DNA of 43,926 nt, from contig PAQG01000012.1 of assembly GCA_002709645.1 (NCBI GenBank), forward strand, positions 1-43,926. Direction: 5' to 3'. Under the pieces are notes generated by a model. It did not search any database and was not told where the DNA came from. It saw only the letters and a list, made by a program, of their open reading frames with translations. The DNA comes from Acidimicrobiaceae bacterium. GTDB lineage: Bacteria > Actinomycetota > Acidimicrobiia > Acidimicrobiales > UBA8592. A program made the position numbers and the translations under genes. How positions within the stretch are numbered: position 1 is the stretch's first letter; each line of letters starts with the position of its first letter. Shown here piece after piece: positions 24,961-33,584 of this stretch.

Positions 24961-25912
24961 ATCGCCTTTGCATAATGGTTCAGTTTCGCTCAGGTTATAT
25001 CCATGCCCAGGAACTGCCCCAGAACAGATAAATGAACTTCGGTCTGAAGCGGTTATTGCCGAGAGGGTCGGGTACGACGGAGTTATGGTTAGCGAACATC
25101 ATGCTGGATTCCCAGGTTATCTACCAAACCCTCTTCAGCTAGCTTCTTTCCTTCTAGCTGAGACTAAGAGCATTTGGGTTGCGCCTTGCCCCCTTCTACT
25201 ACCTCTAAAAGCTAAGGCATTGATTGCAGAGGAAATCGCATGGTTATCAAGTGCTTTCCCAGAACGCCTTGGGGTCGGATTCGCAGCAGGTGCGTTACCA
25301 GTAGATTTTGAGCTAGCGGAAGTTCCGTTTGACGAAATAAATTCAAGATTCAAGAAAACATTACCGTGGGTAATTGGGACACTCCGAGGATCACCCGAAG
25401 GACCTCTAAGTAAGGATCTAAGCATCCAAAATTGTTTATCAAACCCAATACCAATGGTCATTGCTGCACAAAGTAGTCAAGCCTGCATTAGGGCTGCAAA
25501 ACTTGATTGTGGCGTGCTTTTCGACTCATTGCAAGCTCCATCTATTTCGAGAGATTTATCGCGGCAATACAAAGAAGCAGGCGGTACAGGCCCAGTGATA
25601 CTTATTCGCCGAGTCTGGATTGGAAACCCACCCAAGTCAGCGATAGAAGCCCAAATGAATCATTACCACAGCTATGCGAACGAAAGAGCGAAAGCGAATT
25701 GGAGTCCCGGAGATAGTACTATTATCGCAAAAGACGGAGAACGAGCTGCAAGCCAGCTTCTTGAAGTATTGCGTGAATCAGAATGTGACACCGTTAACGT
25801 TCGCGTGCATGTAGCAGGATTAGAGTCTGGCCAAATTCGTGAACAGTTATTAAAACATGAAGCAGGTTTTCTTCCAGTTCTAAAAAATGAGTTAAGCGAA
25901 CATTCGCCGTAA
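24953..25912 (+). CDS. LLM-class flavin/F420 oxidoreductase
   Basis: 319-residue luciferase-like TIM-barrel protein: EAVIAERVGYDGVMVSEHHAGFPGYLPNPLQLASFLLAET, then VAPCPLLLPLKAKALIAEEIAWLSSAFPERLGVGFAAG and IPMVIAAQSSQACIRAA. The EHH motif is the one used by bacterial-luciferase-type members. Its start lies within the SDR stop region (eight-base overlap), so the pair is co-translated. Cofactor (FMN or F420) and substrate are unknown. It ends 22 bases from the convergent P450 gene with no obvious terminator between. Confidence 0.82.
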   Translation: MVKSPLHNGSVSLRLYPCPGTAPEQINELRSEAVIAERVGYDGVMVSEHHAGFPGYLPNPLQLASFLLAETKSIWVAPCPLLLPLKAKALIAEEIAWLSSAFPERLGVGFAAGALPVDFELAEVPFDEINSRFKKTLPWVIGTLRGSPEGPLSKDLSIQNCLSNPIPMVIAAQSSQACIRAAKLDCGVLFDSLQAPSISRDLSRQYKEAGGTGPVILIRRVWIGNPPKSAIEAQMNHYHSYANERAKANWSPGDSTIIAKDGERAASQLLEVLRESECDTVNVRVHVAGLESGQIREQLLKHEAGFLPVLKNELSEHSP

Positions 25913-25934
25913 ACGTTTCAACCGATTATTGCAT

Positions 25935-27131
25935 CTACGTGTTTTCAGATTCTAAAAACATCGGACATGAAGCCAGCCCATATACAAAAGAATTGGGCAT
26001 TTCAATGGGCTCAGAAGCAAGTGAAAATTCTTTTACCCTTTGCCTTAGTTGTTCAAAGAAAATCTTTATTTCCAACCGTGCCAATGCGGCCCCTAAACAG
26101 AAATGCGTCCCGAAACCGAACGAGATGTGGTGGTTCGGTGAGCGTGTGAGATCTAGCTTCTCTGGATTGCTGAATTTTGACGGGTCTCTATTCGCGGATG
26201 AATACATCAGCAGGACCTGTTGTCCTTTGCTTATAGTTTCACCACCAATGGAGTAATCAGCTGTGGCTACTCGGCACATGTTATGAATAGGAGTTACGAA
26301 GCGAATAAACTCCTCAACAGCAGTATCAAGGTCAATACCAGTTTTCAGCAGATCCCACTGACTTTTGTCTTCGGAGAGATTTAGCATAGACCGAGCAATA
26401 ACTGTTCTAGTAGTTTCTGCACCGCCATCAAGAAGGAGGAGGCAGTCGCTTATGATCTGATCTAGACCGAAATCGGAATTATCTTTAAGCCCAGCTGACT
26501 CAGCTTCAATCCAGGCACTCATGATGTCATCGGATGGGTTTTCTCTTTTCTCAGAATAAAGGTTTATGCAGGCTTCAACGAATTCAAAAAGTGCAGTGGT
26601 CCCTTCATCATTTTGGTATCTTGGGCCGCCACCAAGCGCAATGGTTTGTTCAGACCAACGATGTAATGATGGCCAGAGTTCATCAGGGAACCCCAAAAGG
26701 TGTCCAATCATCATGGCTGGTAACGGTGCCGCCAGCTCCCCAACTATGTCAACCGGTCTTTCCTGTGAAAGCGCCGTATCCAGAAGATTCTCTACCGCTC
26801 CAGATATATGGGGGATCCATGACTCAACCGACCTAGGAGTGAACCTTCTGGAAACTAGCAGTCTTCTAACGCTATGTTCTGGGTCATCTAAACCGATTAT
26901 TGAAGAATCTGCAGGGAGGTTAGGTCTATAGCCTCCCTTTTCTTTATCTGAATTGATAAAGATTGATTTGTTTTTCTCTATTTCAACTATGTCGTCATAC
27001 CTGGAGATGCCCCAAATTTCGTTAGTTGAATCCCAATACGCTGGGGCCTCTTCTCGCATCCATTCGAACGTCTCGTAGGGGTCGGAAACATAAAAATCTC
27101 CATCAAGTAGGTCTATAGATCTCTCAGCCAC
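25935..27131 (-). CDS. Cytochrome P450, CYP142/CYP125-like sterol oxidase
   Basis: 398-residue soluble P450. I-helix GGAETTR (236-242), ExxR as Glu274/Arg277, PIHNMCRVATAD after it, and the heme loop FGFGTHFCLG with ligand Cys345. The opening IDLLDGDFYVSDPYETFEWMREEAP, the region IGLDDPEHSVRRLLVSRRFTPR and the C-terminal SFVYGLAS resemble CYP142, which oxidises the terminal methyl (C26/27) of cholesterol and cholestenone. That role fits the racemase, thiolase and FadD genes nearby. The start is GTG with AAAGGAGGT about 12 bases upstream, slightly long spacing. A separate ferredoxin or reductase is not visible in the window. Confidence 0.85.
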   Translation of the reverse strand: MAERSIDLLDGDFYVSDPYETFEWMREEAPAYWDSTNEIWGISRYDDIVEIEKNKSIFINSDKEKGGYRPNLPADSSIIGLDDPEHSVRRLLVSRRFTPRSVESWIPHISGAVENLLDTALSQERPVDIVGELAAPLPAMMIGHLLGFPDELWPSLHRWSEQTIALGGGPRYQNDEGTTALFEFVEACINLYSEKRENPSDDIMSAWIEAESAGLKDNSDFGLDQIISDCLLLLDGGAETTRTVIARSMLNLSEDKSQWDLLKTGIDLDTAVEEFIRFVTPIHNMCRVATADYSIGGETISKGQQVLLMYSSANRDPSKFSNPEKLDLTRSPNHHISFGFGTHFCLGAALARLEIKIFFEQLRQRVKEFSLASEPIEMPNSFVYGLASCPMFLESENT

Positions 27132-27231
27132 GAAAACACAGTACCTCCTTTGGGGAATCTGTGCTTTGCGGGGACTCTGAAATCTCTAAGGTGTAACTAC
27201 AAAATAAAGCCGAAGACGGTAGCGTAAAGGC

Positions 27232-28743
27232 ATGGTACAAGGTGTTGATCCCGAACGATATGGCTTACTTCAGACTGTTGTTGATGAAGAAAGTTACGCA
27301 AGATCTATAAATAGATTCCGTGAAGAGAAAATACTTCTCCCCACTTTTGGTCAACTCGCTGACCCTACTACTATCCCTGAGAAAATACAGGAAGCACTGT
27401 TGGGCATAAACCCAAATGATGCTCACCCACTTAACCTTTTTCGAGTGCACTGGTATAACGCCTACGACTCCTTAGAGAGGGTGCGAGTCCCAGAGCATAT
27501 AGTTTTGCCTTCTGAATTAACAGGAGTTGAAGCCAAGATAGTGTTAGCTTTCGGAAATCGGTTCCCTATGATCACTGCGCATAAAGTGTTAGCAGCTTAC
27601 TCCTGTTTTGTTCCCCGAATCATCAGCGGCCAATTTGACCCAACTCGACACAGAGCGATATGGCCATCTACTGGGAATTATGCTCGAGGTGGAATAGCGA
27701 TCTCAACTTTGATGCGGAGCCGAGGGGTGGCGGTACTTCCGGAAAACATGAGTCAAGAACGGTTTGATTGGCTTGACAAGTGGGTTATGGACCCAGCAGA
27801 TATTGTGAGAACTCCAGGTTCAGAAAGCAACGTTAAAGAGATATATGATGCCTGTAACGAATTAGAAAAAGACGACACGAACTTTATATTTAATCAATTT
27901 TCAGAATTCGCAAACCATATAGGGCATTACACAGTTACCGGACGAGCATTAGGGCACATCTTTGAGACGCTTCAATTGGCCGAGCCAAATCTGCGATTAG
28001 CCGCTTGTGCTTTTGCATCAGGATCCGCTGGAACACTTGCAGCTGGGGACCGTCTAAAAGATGATTTCGGATCAAAGACTATTGCAGTAGAAGCGCTTGA
28101 GTGCCCCACAATGCTTTACAACGGTTACGGAGAACATAACATACAAGGCATCGGGGACAAACACATTCCGCTTATTCATAATGTCATGAATACAGATTTA
28201 GTTGCAGGTATATCAGATTCCGCGACCGATGGGCTCAATTTGGTCTTTACTACACCAGCAGGGAAAGATTACCTCCAAAAAGAACATGGTGTCCCCTTAG
28301 AAATTGTAGAAAATCTTCGCCATTTTGGTTTCTCTTCCATCTGCAACACACTCGCGGCAATAAAGGCCGCTAAGCAGCTAGATCTAAGCTCTGATGATGT
28401 AGTTATTACAGTTGCTACTGATGGATCTGAACTCTATGAGAGCGAAAAAGAACTTTTACTTCAAACTCAATATGGAGATGGGTTTACTTCTTTAAATGCT
28501 GCGGAAATATTTGAGGAGCACCTCCTCTCAGCTGATACCCAGCACATTGAAGAACTAGATGAGATGGGCAGGAACCGTATATTTAATCTTGGTTACTATA
28601 CGTGGGTTGAGCAGCAAGGTGTAAGCATTGAGGATTTTGATGCTCGGCGGTCGCAAGAATTCTGGAATGCGTTACATCAAATGACACCTAAATGGGATGA
28701 AATGATTGCAGAATTTAATGCGCAAACGGGCGTAACGGTTTAG
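27232..28743 (+). CDS. Fold-type II PLP-dependent enzyme, 503 aa (paralogue of next gene)
   Basis: 503-residue tryptophan-synthase-beta-fold enzyme. The PLP Schiff-base lysine appears as Lys118 in FPMITAHKVLAAYS, the phosphate/Asn loop as STGN (146-149), and the cofactor-phosphate glycine loop as CAFASGSAGTLAAG. The N-terminal ~100 residues and a C-terminal ~100-residue extension make it longer than typical cysteine or threonine synthases. It belongs to an actinobacterial 'PLP-dependent beta subunit' type without an assigned reaction that I know of. AAAGG is only one base before the ATG, so initiation may be weak. One base separates it from the second PLP gene. Confidence 0.8.
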   Translation: MVQGVDPERYGLLQTVVDEESYARSINRFREEKILLPTFGQLADPTTIPEKIQEALLGINPNDAHPLNLFRVHWYNAYDSLERVRVPEHIVLPSELTGVEAKIVLAFGNRFPMITAHKVLAAYSCFVPRIISGQFDPTRHRAIWPSTGNYARGGIAISTLMRSRGVAVLPENMSQERFDWLDKWVMDPADIVRTPGSESNVKEIYDACNELEKDDTNFIFNQFSEFANHIGHYTVTGRALGHIFETLQLAEPNLRLAACAFASGSAGTLAAGDRLKDDFGSKTIAVEALECPTMLYNGYGEHNIQGIGDKHIPLIHNVMNTDLVAGISDSATDGLNLVFTTPAGKDYLQKEHGVPLEIVENLRHFGFSSICNTLAAIKAAKQLDLSSDDVVITVATDGSELYESEKELLLQTQYGDGFTSLNAAEIFEEHLLSADTQHIEELDEMGRNRIFNLGYYTWVEQQGVSIEDFDARRSQEFWNALHQMTPKWDEMIAEFNAQTGVTV

Positions 28744-28744
28744 C

Positions 28745-29950
28745 GTGTCCGAATCCGACGAGGAGAATAATTCTTGGTTGGATACTCCAGTTGGGGCAAT
28801 ATGGCCTAAAGCAAACGATTCAGAAGAAAATCCGTTTATTAAATGGAGAAGAATGCTTTTATCATGGCATCGTGCCATGCAGGCAGGATGGAGTGATGGT
28901 GACTATGTTGCTTTAGTTGATGAGGTTAATCAGCAGATTGAAAAAACTTCTGGAAACATGTTTCATATCACCCCAACTGGGACTTGGGAAAACGTATCTT
29001 CCAAATTGCCCGCATCAATTTTGTGGAAGGATGAAACAGGGAACGTAGGGGGCTCGCATAAAGCCAGGCACTTAATGGGGTTGTTGCTTCATCTTGCAGT
29101 AGATGCAGTAAATGAAGAAAAAAGATTAGCGATTTCTTCCTGCGGGAATGCTGCATTAGGGGCCGCAACCGTGGCAAAGGCGGTAGGGCGGCCAATTGAT
29201 GTTTTTATTCCTATATGGGCGAATCCTCTGGTTGTTAAGGAATTGAGAGAACTCAATGCTGATATTCATGTTTGTGAGCGTAGAGAAGGAGAAATAGGTG
29301 ATCCTTGCATGCTGCGTTTCCAAGAGGCAGTAGCCAATGGAGGGCTTCCATTTGGTGTGCAAGCAATAGAAAATCCGCTGGCTTTAGATGGCGGCAGAAC
29401 AATAGGTTGGGAACTTGCACTTGCCATCAGAGATAACCCTGTTGATGACCTAGTAATTCAAGTCGGAGGAGGAGCGCTTCTTACTAGCTGTGCAATAGGT
29501 TTAATTGAAGCTAGCGATTTTGGCGTGTTGCAAACGATTCCAAAAATATGGGCTGTGCAAGCCGAAGGATGCGCCCCATTTCACAGGGCCTGGGAAGGCA
29601 TCCCAGAGATGCATTCTGTAAATGAAATAGTTTCGTTTGCAAAGGCAAATGAAGTAGGGCTTATGAAACCCTGGGAAAACCCCACAAGTCTCGCCACCGG
29701 AATTCTCGATGATGTAACTTACGACTGGTTGGGTGTGATTCGAGCCTTACATTTATCAAATGGTGGAAGTGTAGTTAGCCCTGAAAAACATATAATTCAT
29801 GCAAGTGAGCTTGTACCAGAGTTGGGAGTCATCGCAGAACCTACGGGGTCAGCATCAGTGGCAGGGGTGATGACACTCATGGAAAAAGAAATCATCAATA
29901 GCAATCACAAAGTCGCAGTTCTCATTACCGGAAAAAGTCGCAAAGAGTAG
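28745..29950 (+). CDS. Fold-type II PLP-dependent enzyme, 401 aa (threonine-synthase/dehydratase-like)
   Basis: 401-residue enzyme of the threonine synthase/cysteine synthase fold. LWKDETGNVGGSHKARHLMG carries the PLP lysine Lys106; ISSCGNAALGAATVAKAVG is the Asn loop; VIQVGGGALLTSCAIGL is the phosphate glycine loop; GSASVAGVM lies near the C-terminus. Residues 1-85 have no match I can name. The GTG start is one base after the previous stop, so the two PLP proteins probably form a complex or consecutive steps. Reaction unknown: beta-elimination or beta-replacement on an amino acid is expected from the fold. It ends 10 bases from a convergent lipoprotein gene. Confidence 0.82.
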   Translation: MSESDEENNSWLDTPVGAIWPKANDSEENPFIKWRRMLLSWHRAMQAGWSDGDYVALVDEVNQQIEKTSGNMFHITPTGTWENVSSKLPASILWKDETGNVGGSHKARHLMGLLLHLAVDAVNEEKRLAISSCGNAALGAATVAKAVGRPIDVFIPIWANPLVVKELRELNADIHVCERREGEIGDPCMLRFQEAVANGGLPFGVQAIENPLALDGGRTIGWELALAIRDNPVDDLVIQVGGGALLTSCAIGLIEASDFGVLQTIPKIWAVQAEGCAPFHRAWEGIPEMHSVNEIVSFAKANEVGLMKPWENPTSLATGILDDVTYDWLGVIRALHLSNGGSVVSPEKHIIHASELVPELGVIAEPTGSASVAGVMTLMEKEIINSNHKVAVLITGKSRKE

Positions 29951-29960
29951 AGAGATTTAC

Positions 29961-31142
29961 TTACTGGGCTTCGACGTTATTTGTTCTGGCTAGCGTCATC
30001 CAAAGTTTCCCAGGAGGGACGAGCATTGGTGAACCATCTTCAGTGGTTAACGTAAACCATTCTCTATCGCTATTCCTTGACCACGTGCCTTTTTGCATTT
30101 TCCCTCCATGGAATAACCAGGCAGTTCCACTCCCGACTGTTTCAGCGACGGGCACGGTAGATCCAGATTCGCAACCATAGCAAGTAAGGAAGAAAAGCGT
30201 TTCAAGCATAATTAACGTCTCGGCTGAAATTCTATGCGCATAATTCTCAGAGTCTAAGTAATAATGCGGTTGACCAATAGTGCTTTTTTCGTAGACTGAA
30301 CGCTCTTCATTCCAATACCAAGATGTTGTGTAATCAAACCAGTACGATAATTTGATCTCTTCCGCAGTCGGGGCGTCTACACCCATATCCCCAAAATCCC
30401 AAAGTGGATCTAGTGGGTTACTGTAATCCCCTCGAGTGTCTAATGCCCTTAGTAACTCAGTGTCACCATAGAGATTATTGGGTCTTGATCGGGCAGCGAT
30501 ACGGAAGGAGCCAGGAGGTTCATCAAACCATCGAACAGTTGAATTGTCTCCAATAGCTTGAATCCAATCCTGGCCTCCAGAGACAATAAAGGTAGAATAG
30601 AAAGGGTTCTGAATTGAGAAATCAGTGGGTCGCATTGACCGAATCGGACCTACAAAATCTGAATCAGATGCTTGGAAAATAGCTAAGTATCTTGTTATCC
30701 CTTCAACCCAAATCTCTACGATCATGTCCGCAAGGTCTATTCCTGATTGAGGCCTAGCATCCAGATGGTTGTCAATCTTTAGGGCTATCACACGTCTCGA
30801 TAAACTCTCCTCTGAGACAGCAGTTCCATTGAAAGGTGATCGCGTGATGCCTTCTATTTCACCTTTGACAAAGTTCGTAGGGGTAGGAGTAGGAATAGGG
30901 GTTGGAGAGGGCGTTGGTTCCGGTATAGGAATTACTGTTGGACTTTCTAGCGTTACGGAAGCAGAACTTGAACCAGAACCACCAGAATCAGAAGACGAAA
31001 TAGAATCTTCGGAGATTAACGTTGGCTGAGCAGAGCTAGAGCAAGAAGTACTTAATATGGTTAGTGGCAATAGAACTGACAACCACAGCCATTTGGGAGA
31101 TGGCAAACATCTCTGGCGTGGTCTCTGGGGCTTAAACTGCAC
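29961..31142 (-). CDS. DUF3048-domain lipoprotein with Pro/Thr stalk (YerB-like)
   Basis: 393-residue exported protein. A basic N-terminus, hydrophobic WLWLSVLLPLTIL and Cys34 suggest a lipoprotein (the -3 residue is Ser, so not perfect). Residues about 35-90 are Ser-rich and then a PTP repeat stalk (PIPEPTPSPTPIPTPTPT). The DUF3048 N-terminal domain follows: VIALKIDNHLDARPQSGIDLADMIVEIWVEGITRYLAIFQ and VGPIRSMRPTD. The C-terminal domain has HYYLDSENYAHRISAETLIML and GTAWLFHGGKMQKGTWSR. Function in the family is unknown; association with the cell wall is likely. The GTG start lacks a clear Shine-Dalgarno. The adjacent VanX-type dipeptidase hints at an envelope role. Confidence 0.85.
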   Translation of the reverse strand: MQFKPQRPRQRCLPSPKWLWLSVLLPLTILSTSCSSSAQPTLISEDSISSSDSGGSGSSSASVTLESPTVIPIPEPTPSPTPIPTPTPTNFVKGEIEGITRSPFNGTAVSEESLSRRVIALKIDNHLDARPQSGIDLADMIVEIWVEGITRYLAIFQASDSDFVGPIRSMRPTDFSIQNPFYSTFIVSGGQDWIQAIGDNSTVRWFDEPPGSFRIAARSRPNNLYGDTELLRALDTRGDYSNPLDPLWDFGDMGVDAPTAEEIKLSYWFDYTTSWYWNEERSVYEKSTIGQPHYYLDSENYAHRISAETLIMLETLFFLTCYGCESGSTVPVAETVGSGTAWLFHGGKMQKGTWSRNSDREWFTLTTEDGSPMLVPPGKLWMTLARTNNVEAQ

Positions 31143-31198
31143 AGATGGATAGTAGGTGACAAATTTAAAGATTTGTCGTCATTAGAAGAAAATTAGAG

Positions 31199-31912
31199 CT
31201 ACATAGGACTAGCTGGCCCAAACAATGGTTTTTCACCCAAAAGTGCTGCCCATCGTCTAGTCCCATATTCAAAATGCCACCACTCGTAATCAAGAACAAT
31301 AAAGCCCTCTGCCCGCATGATCCAATAGAGCCATCTTCGAAGATCTCTATTGATTCCAGTGTCATTTTCTAAAGCATTCGCTGCAGCTGTTGCAGTGAAA
31401 TCATCAAATCCTGTACCTAAGCCCAAAGGAATCCTATTTAACGTGAAACTACAATCAACAGTCCCCCCAGTTAAGTGTGGGGGAGGGGATTGCGGTTCTG
31501 GATTAGCGGGTGAAACAAACCCTTCCGGCAAAATCGGATTTGCATACGCTGCATCATAAAGTTCCGCCTGTAATGAGAGGGGCCTCCAAGCATCAAAGAT
31601 GCATAAACCCCAAGGTTCGGGCAAAGATTCCACCACCTTGATTAATCGTTCTAGAACTTCGACTCTCAGCCAGGCCCCTGGCTGCGAATTCTCCCACCCA
31701 GCATTTAGATAGTTCTCAAGAATAAGAATACGCGGGTGGTTTATAGTTACAAGGTCGCCGATCTCAGAAGGAGAACTTTGGAATTCCTCTGGTTCCCAGA
31801 GTTTGGGTAGTTTCTCTGAACTGGGTGGATAAATTCCGAATTCTTCACAAACTTCATTACCTGGCCTAGTTAAGGAAGGTTCGGTAAAACTGGGCATGAG
31901 ATGAACGTACAT
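31199..31912 (-). CDS. ddpX: D-alanyl-D-alanine dipeptidase (VanX/DdpX family)
   Basis: 237-residue zinc dipeptidase. The family core is present: FDAWRPLSLQAELYD (107-120), HLTGGTVDCSF with zinc ligands His146 and Asp153, and DYEWWHFEYG with catalytic Glu210 and zinc ligand His213. No signal peptide is visible, so it is cytoplasmic, as VanX is. It hydrolyses D-Ala-D-Ala; outside vancomycin-resistance clusters it is usually used in peptidoglycan recycling. No vanHA or vanRS genes are nearby, so resistance is not implied. Same strand as, and 56 bases upstream of, the DUF3048 lipoprotein. Confidence 0.9.
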   Translation of the reverse strand: MYVHLMPSFTEPSLTRPGNEVCEEFGIYPPSSEKLPKLWEPEEFQSSPSEIGDLVTINHPRILILENYLNAGWENSQPGAWLRVEVLERLIKVVESLPEPWGLCIFDAWRPLSLQAELYDAAYANPILPEGFVSPANPEPQSPPPHLTGGTVDCSFTLNRIPLGLGTGFDDFTATAAANALENDTGINRDLRRWLYWIMRAEGFIVLDYEWWHFEYGTRRWAALLGEKPLFGPASPM

Positions 31913-31949
31913 CAGAACCCGTTGTTGATAGAGGTTCTTTCGTAATTAC

Positions 31950-31962
31950 TAAGAATTTCTTA
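31950..31962. promoter_or_regulatory. 13-base palindrome TAAGAATTTCTTA in divergent promoter
   Basis: TAAGAA-T-TTCTTA lies in the 101-base spacer between the dipeptidase and the FAD oxidoreductase. Downstream, TTGGGA and TATAGG spaced by 16 bases could be a promoter whose start falls within a few bases of the oxidoreductase GTG. AT-rich palindromes arise by chance fairly often, so confidence is low. Confidence 0.3.
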
Positions 31963-32013
31963 ATTGAAACTCGATTGGGACTTTGAAGTAAGGTCATATA
32001 GGTCTAGGTAAAT

Positions 32014-33582
32014 GTGGTGAAGATGTTTGACGCTGAAGCAATTGTTATAGGGGGAGGTCACAACGGATTAATCTGTGCCGCATATTTGGCCCGTTCCGGT
32101 ATGAAAACAATTCTCCTAGAAGCAAGAGAAACAGTCGGAGGTTGCGCATCAACAGTGTCAGACCTAGGAGCAAGGTTTAATATCTGTGCCTGTGACCATA
32201 GCTTGATTAGGGCTATGCCTTTACTTGAAGAACTTGAACTATTTGAGAACGGATTAGATTATTTAGAACCAGAAGCGACTTATGTGAATAGTTTTCATGA
32301 CAGCCAACACCCTTGGGTTTCTTTCCATAGTGTTGAAAGAACCCTTGAAGGTTTAGCCCAGACACATCCTGGCCAGGTTTCGAATTATAAAAACTATCTT
32401 AAGGATGCTCTCCCTATTGCTGAACTAGCTATTGAGATGGCAAAGAGCGGGGTTTCAACTAGCAAATTTCTCTCCAAAGCCATGGATGCGAAAATTTCAG
32501 TCGCAACAAGGCTACTTCGGTGGAGTCAAGCAAGTGCACTTGATATTTTAGAAAACTACTTCTCCGACTGGCGTCTTATTATGCCTGCTATCAGTACAGG
32601 TCCGACGGTATGGGGTGCTCCTCCTGACGCACCTGGTACTGGTTTAGGTGCAGTTGTTTATGCAACGCGGCATTTAGTGGCGAGTGGTCGCCCACGAGGG
32701 GGCAGTGGATCATTGCCCAATTCGATCCTTCGAAGTTTTCAAGCGGGCAATGGTGAGGTTAGGACAAATTCTACTGTAAACGGCTTATTGGTAGAGAAGA
32801 GAAAGGTGGTTGGCGTTCGCCTATCTAATGGGGATACCCTTACCGCACCAGTAGTAGTAGCAGCATGTGACCCACATCGTGTATTCGTTGAATGGTTAGA
32901 TGAGGTTCCGAAAGCAGCAAATCGACTTGTTAAAAATTGGAAAAAATTTCCAGTACCTGAAGGCTACGAATCCAAACTTGATGGGGTTATTCGAGAAAAA
33001 CCTGAATACAAGCATATGTCGGCGTTGCAAAATATTTTCAAAGATATAGACCTTGAACAAGCAACGACTATTGTTTCGCCGACAATGGAGAAATTAAGGC
33101 AAGCCCATGATATGCGCAGAAAGGGCGAAGTATCAGATACACCTACGATGCTAGCCAGTATTCCTTCTCTTCTTGACCCCAAGATGAGAGCTGATAATGG
33201 GTTCCACACGTTTAGTGTAGAAGTGCTTTTTACACCATATTCGTTAGATGGCGGGTGGGCTCATTCATCTGAGCCGGAAAGGTGGCTAAGCGTATGGGGG
33301 AATTTAATGACTGGAAATATCTTGGAGACTATAACGGAATGGCGGGCAATGACTCCAGATATCTATGAAAGAGACTTTCATATGCATAAAGGCTATAGCC
33401 CAGCGTATGCTAGTTCACCCTTGGCGACGTTATTTGGAAGACAGCGTGAACTAAGTCGCTACAAGACGCCTGTAAGCGGGTTGTTTGTAACAGGGGCCGG
33501 CACATTCCCAGGAGCAGGCATCTTTGGCGCTTCAGGAAGAAATGCTGCATCAACAGTTTTAGATTTTGTTGAGGGGAGATAG
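32014..33582 (+). CDS. Phytoene-desaturase-like FAD/NAD(P) oxidoreductase
   Basis: 522-residue flavoprotein of the carotenoid-desaturase/amine-oxidase superfamily. The N-terminal dinucleotide motif IGGGHNGLICAAYLARSG, then ILLEARETVGGCASTVSD, gives the Rossmann FAD site; the C-terminal FAD segment is GLFVTGAGTFPGAGIFGASGRNAASTVLDF. The middle domain carries no substrate-specific motif that I recognise, and the branch is the 'NAD(P)/FAD-dependent oxidoreductase' group related to PYROXD2 rather than true CrtI. No carotenoid genes are nearby. GTG at 32014 is used (AGG upstream); an ATG at 32023 is possible. It is two bases upstream of an LLM gene, so the two probably act in one oxidation pathway. 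Confidence 0.85.
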   Translation: MVKMFDAEAIVIGGGHNGLICAAYLARSGMKTILLEARETVGGCASTVSDLGARFNICACDHSLIRAMPLLEELELFENGLDYLEPEATYVNSFHDSQHPWVSFHSVERTLEGLAQTHPGQVSNYKNYLKDALPIAELAIEMAKSGVSTSKFLSKAMDAKISVATRLLRWSQASALDILENYFSDWRLIMPAISTGPTVWGAPPDAPGTGLGAVVYATRHLVASGRPRGGSGSLPNSILRSFQAGNGEVRTNSTVNGLLVEKRKVVGVRLSNGDTLTAPVVVAACDPHRVFVEWLDEVPKAANRLVKNWKKFPVPEGYESKLDGVIREKPEYKHMSALQNIFKDIDLEQATTIVSPTMEKLRQAHDMRRKGEVSDTPTMLASIPSLLDPKMRADNGFHTFSVEVLFTPYSLDGGWAHSSEPERWLSVWGNLMTGNILETITEWRAMTPDIYERDFHMHKGYSPAYASSPLATLFGRQRELSRYKTPVSGLFVTGAGTFPGAGIFGASGRNAASTVLDFVEGR

Positions 33583-33584
33583 GA

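Noticed and set aside
30880-30935. Purine-rich repetitive stretch (ggggtaggagtaggaata-like)
   Set aside because: It encodes the Pro/Thr stalk of the DUF3048 lipoprotein on the minus strand; not a separate DNA repeat element.
31199-31912. Vancomycin-resistance locus suggested by a VanX-type dipeptidase
   Set aside because: No vanH, vanA or vanRS genes nearby; chromosomal dipeptidases of this family occur in recycling.
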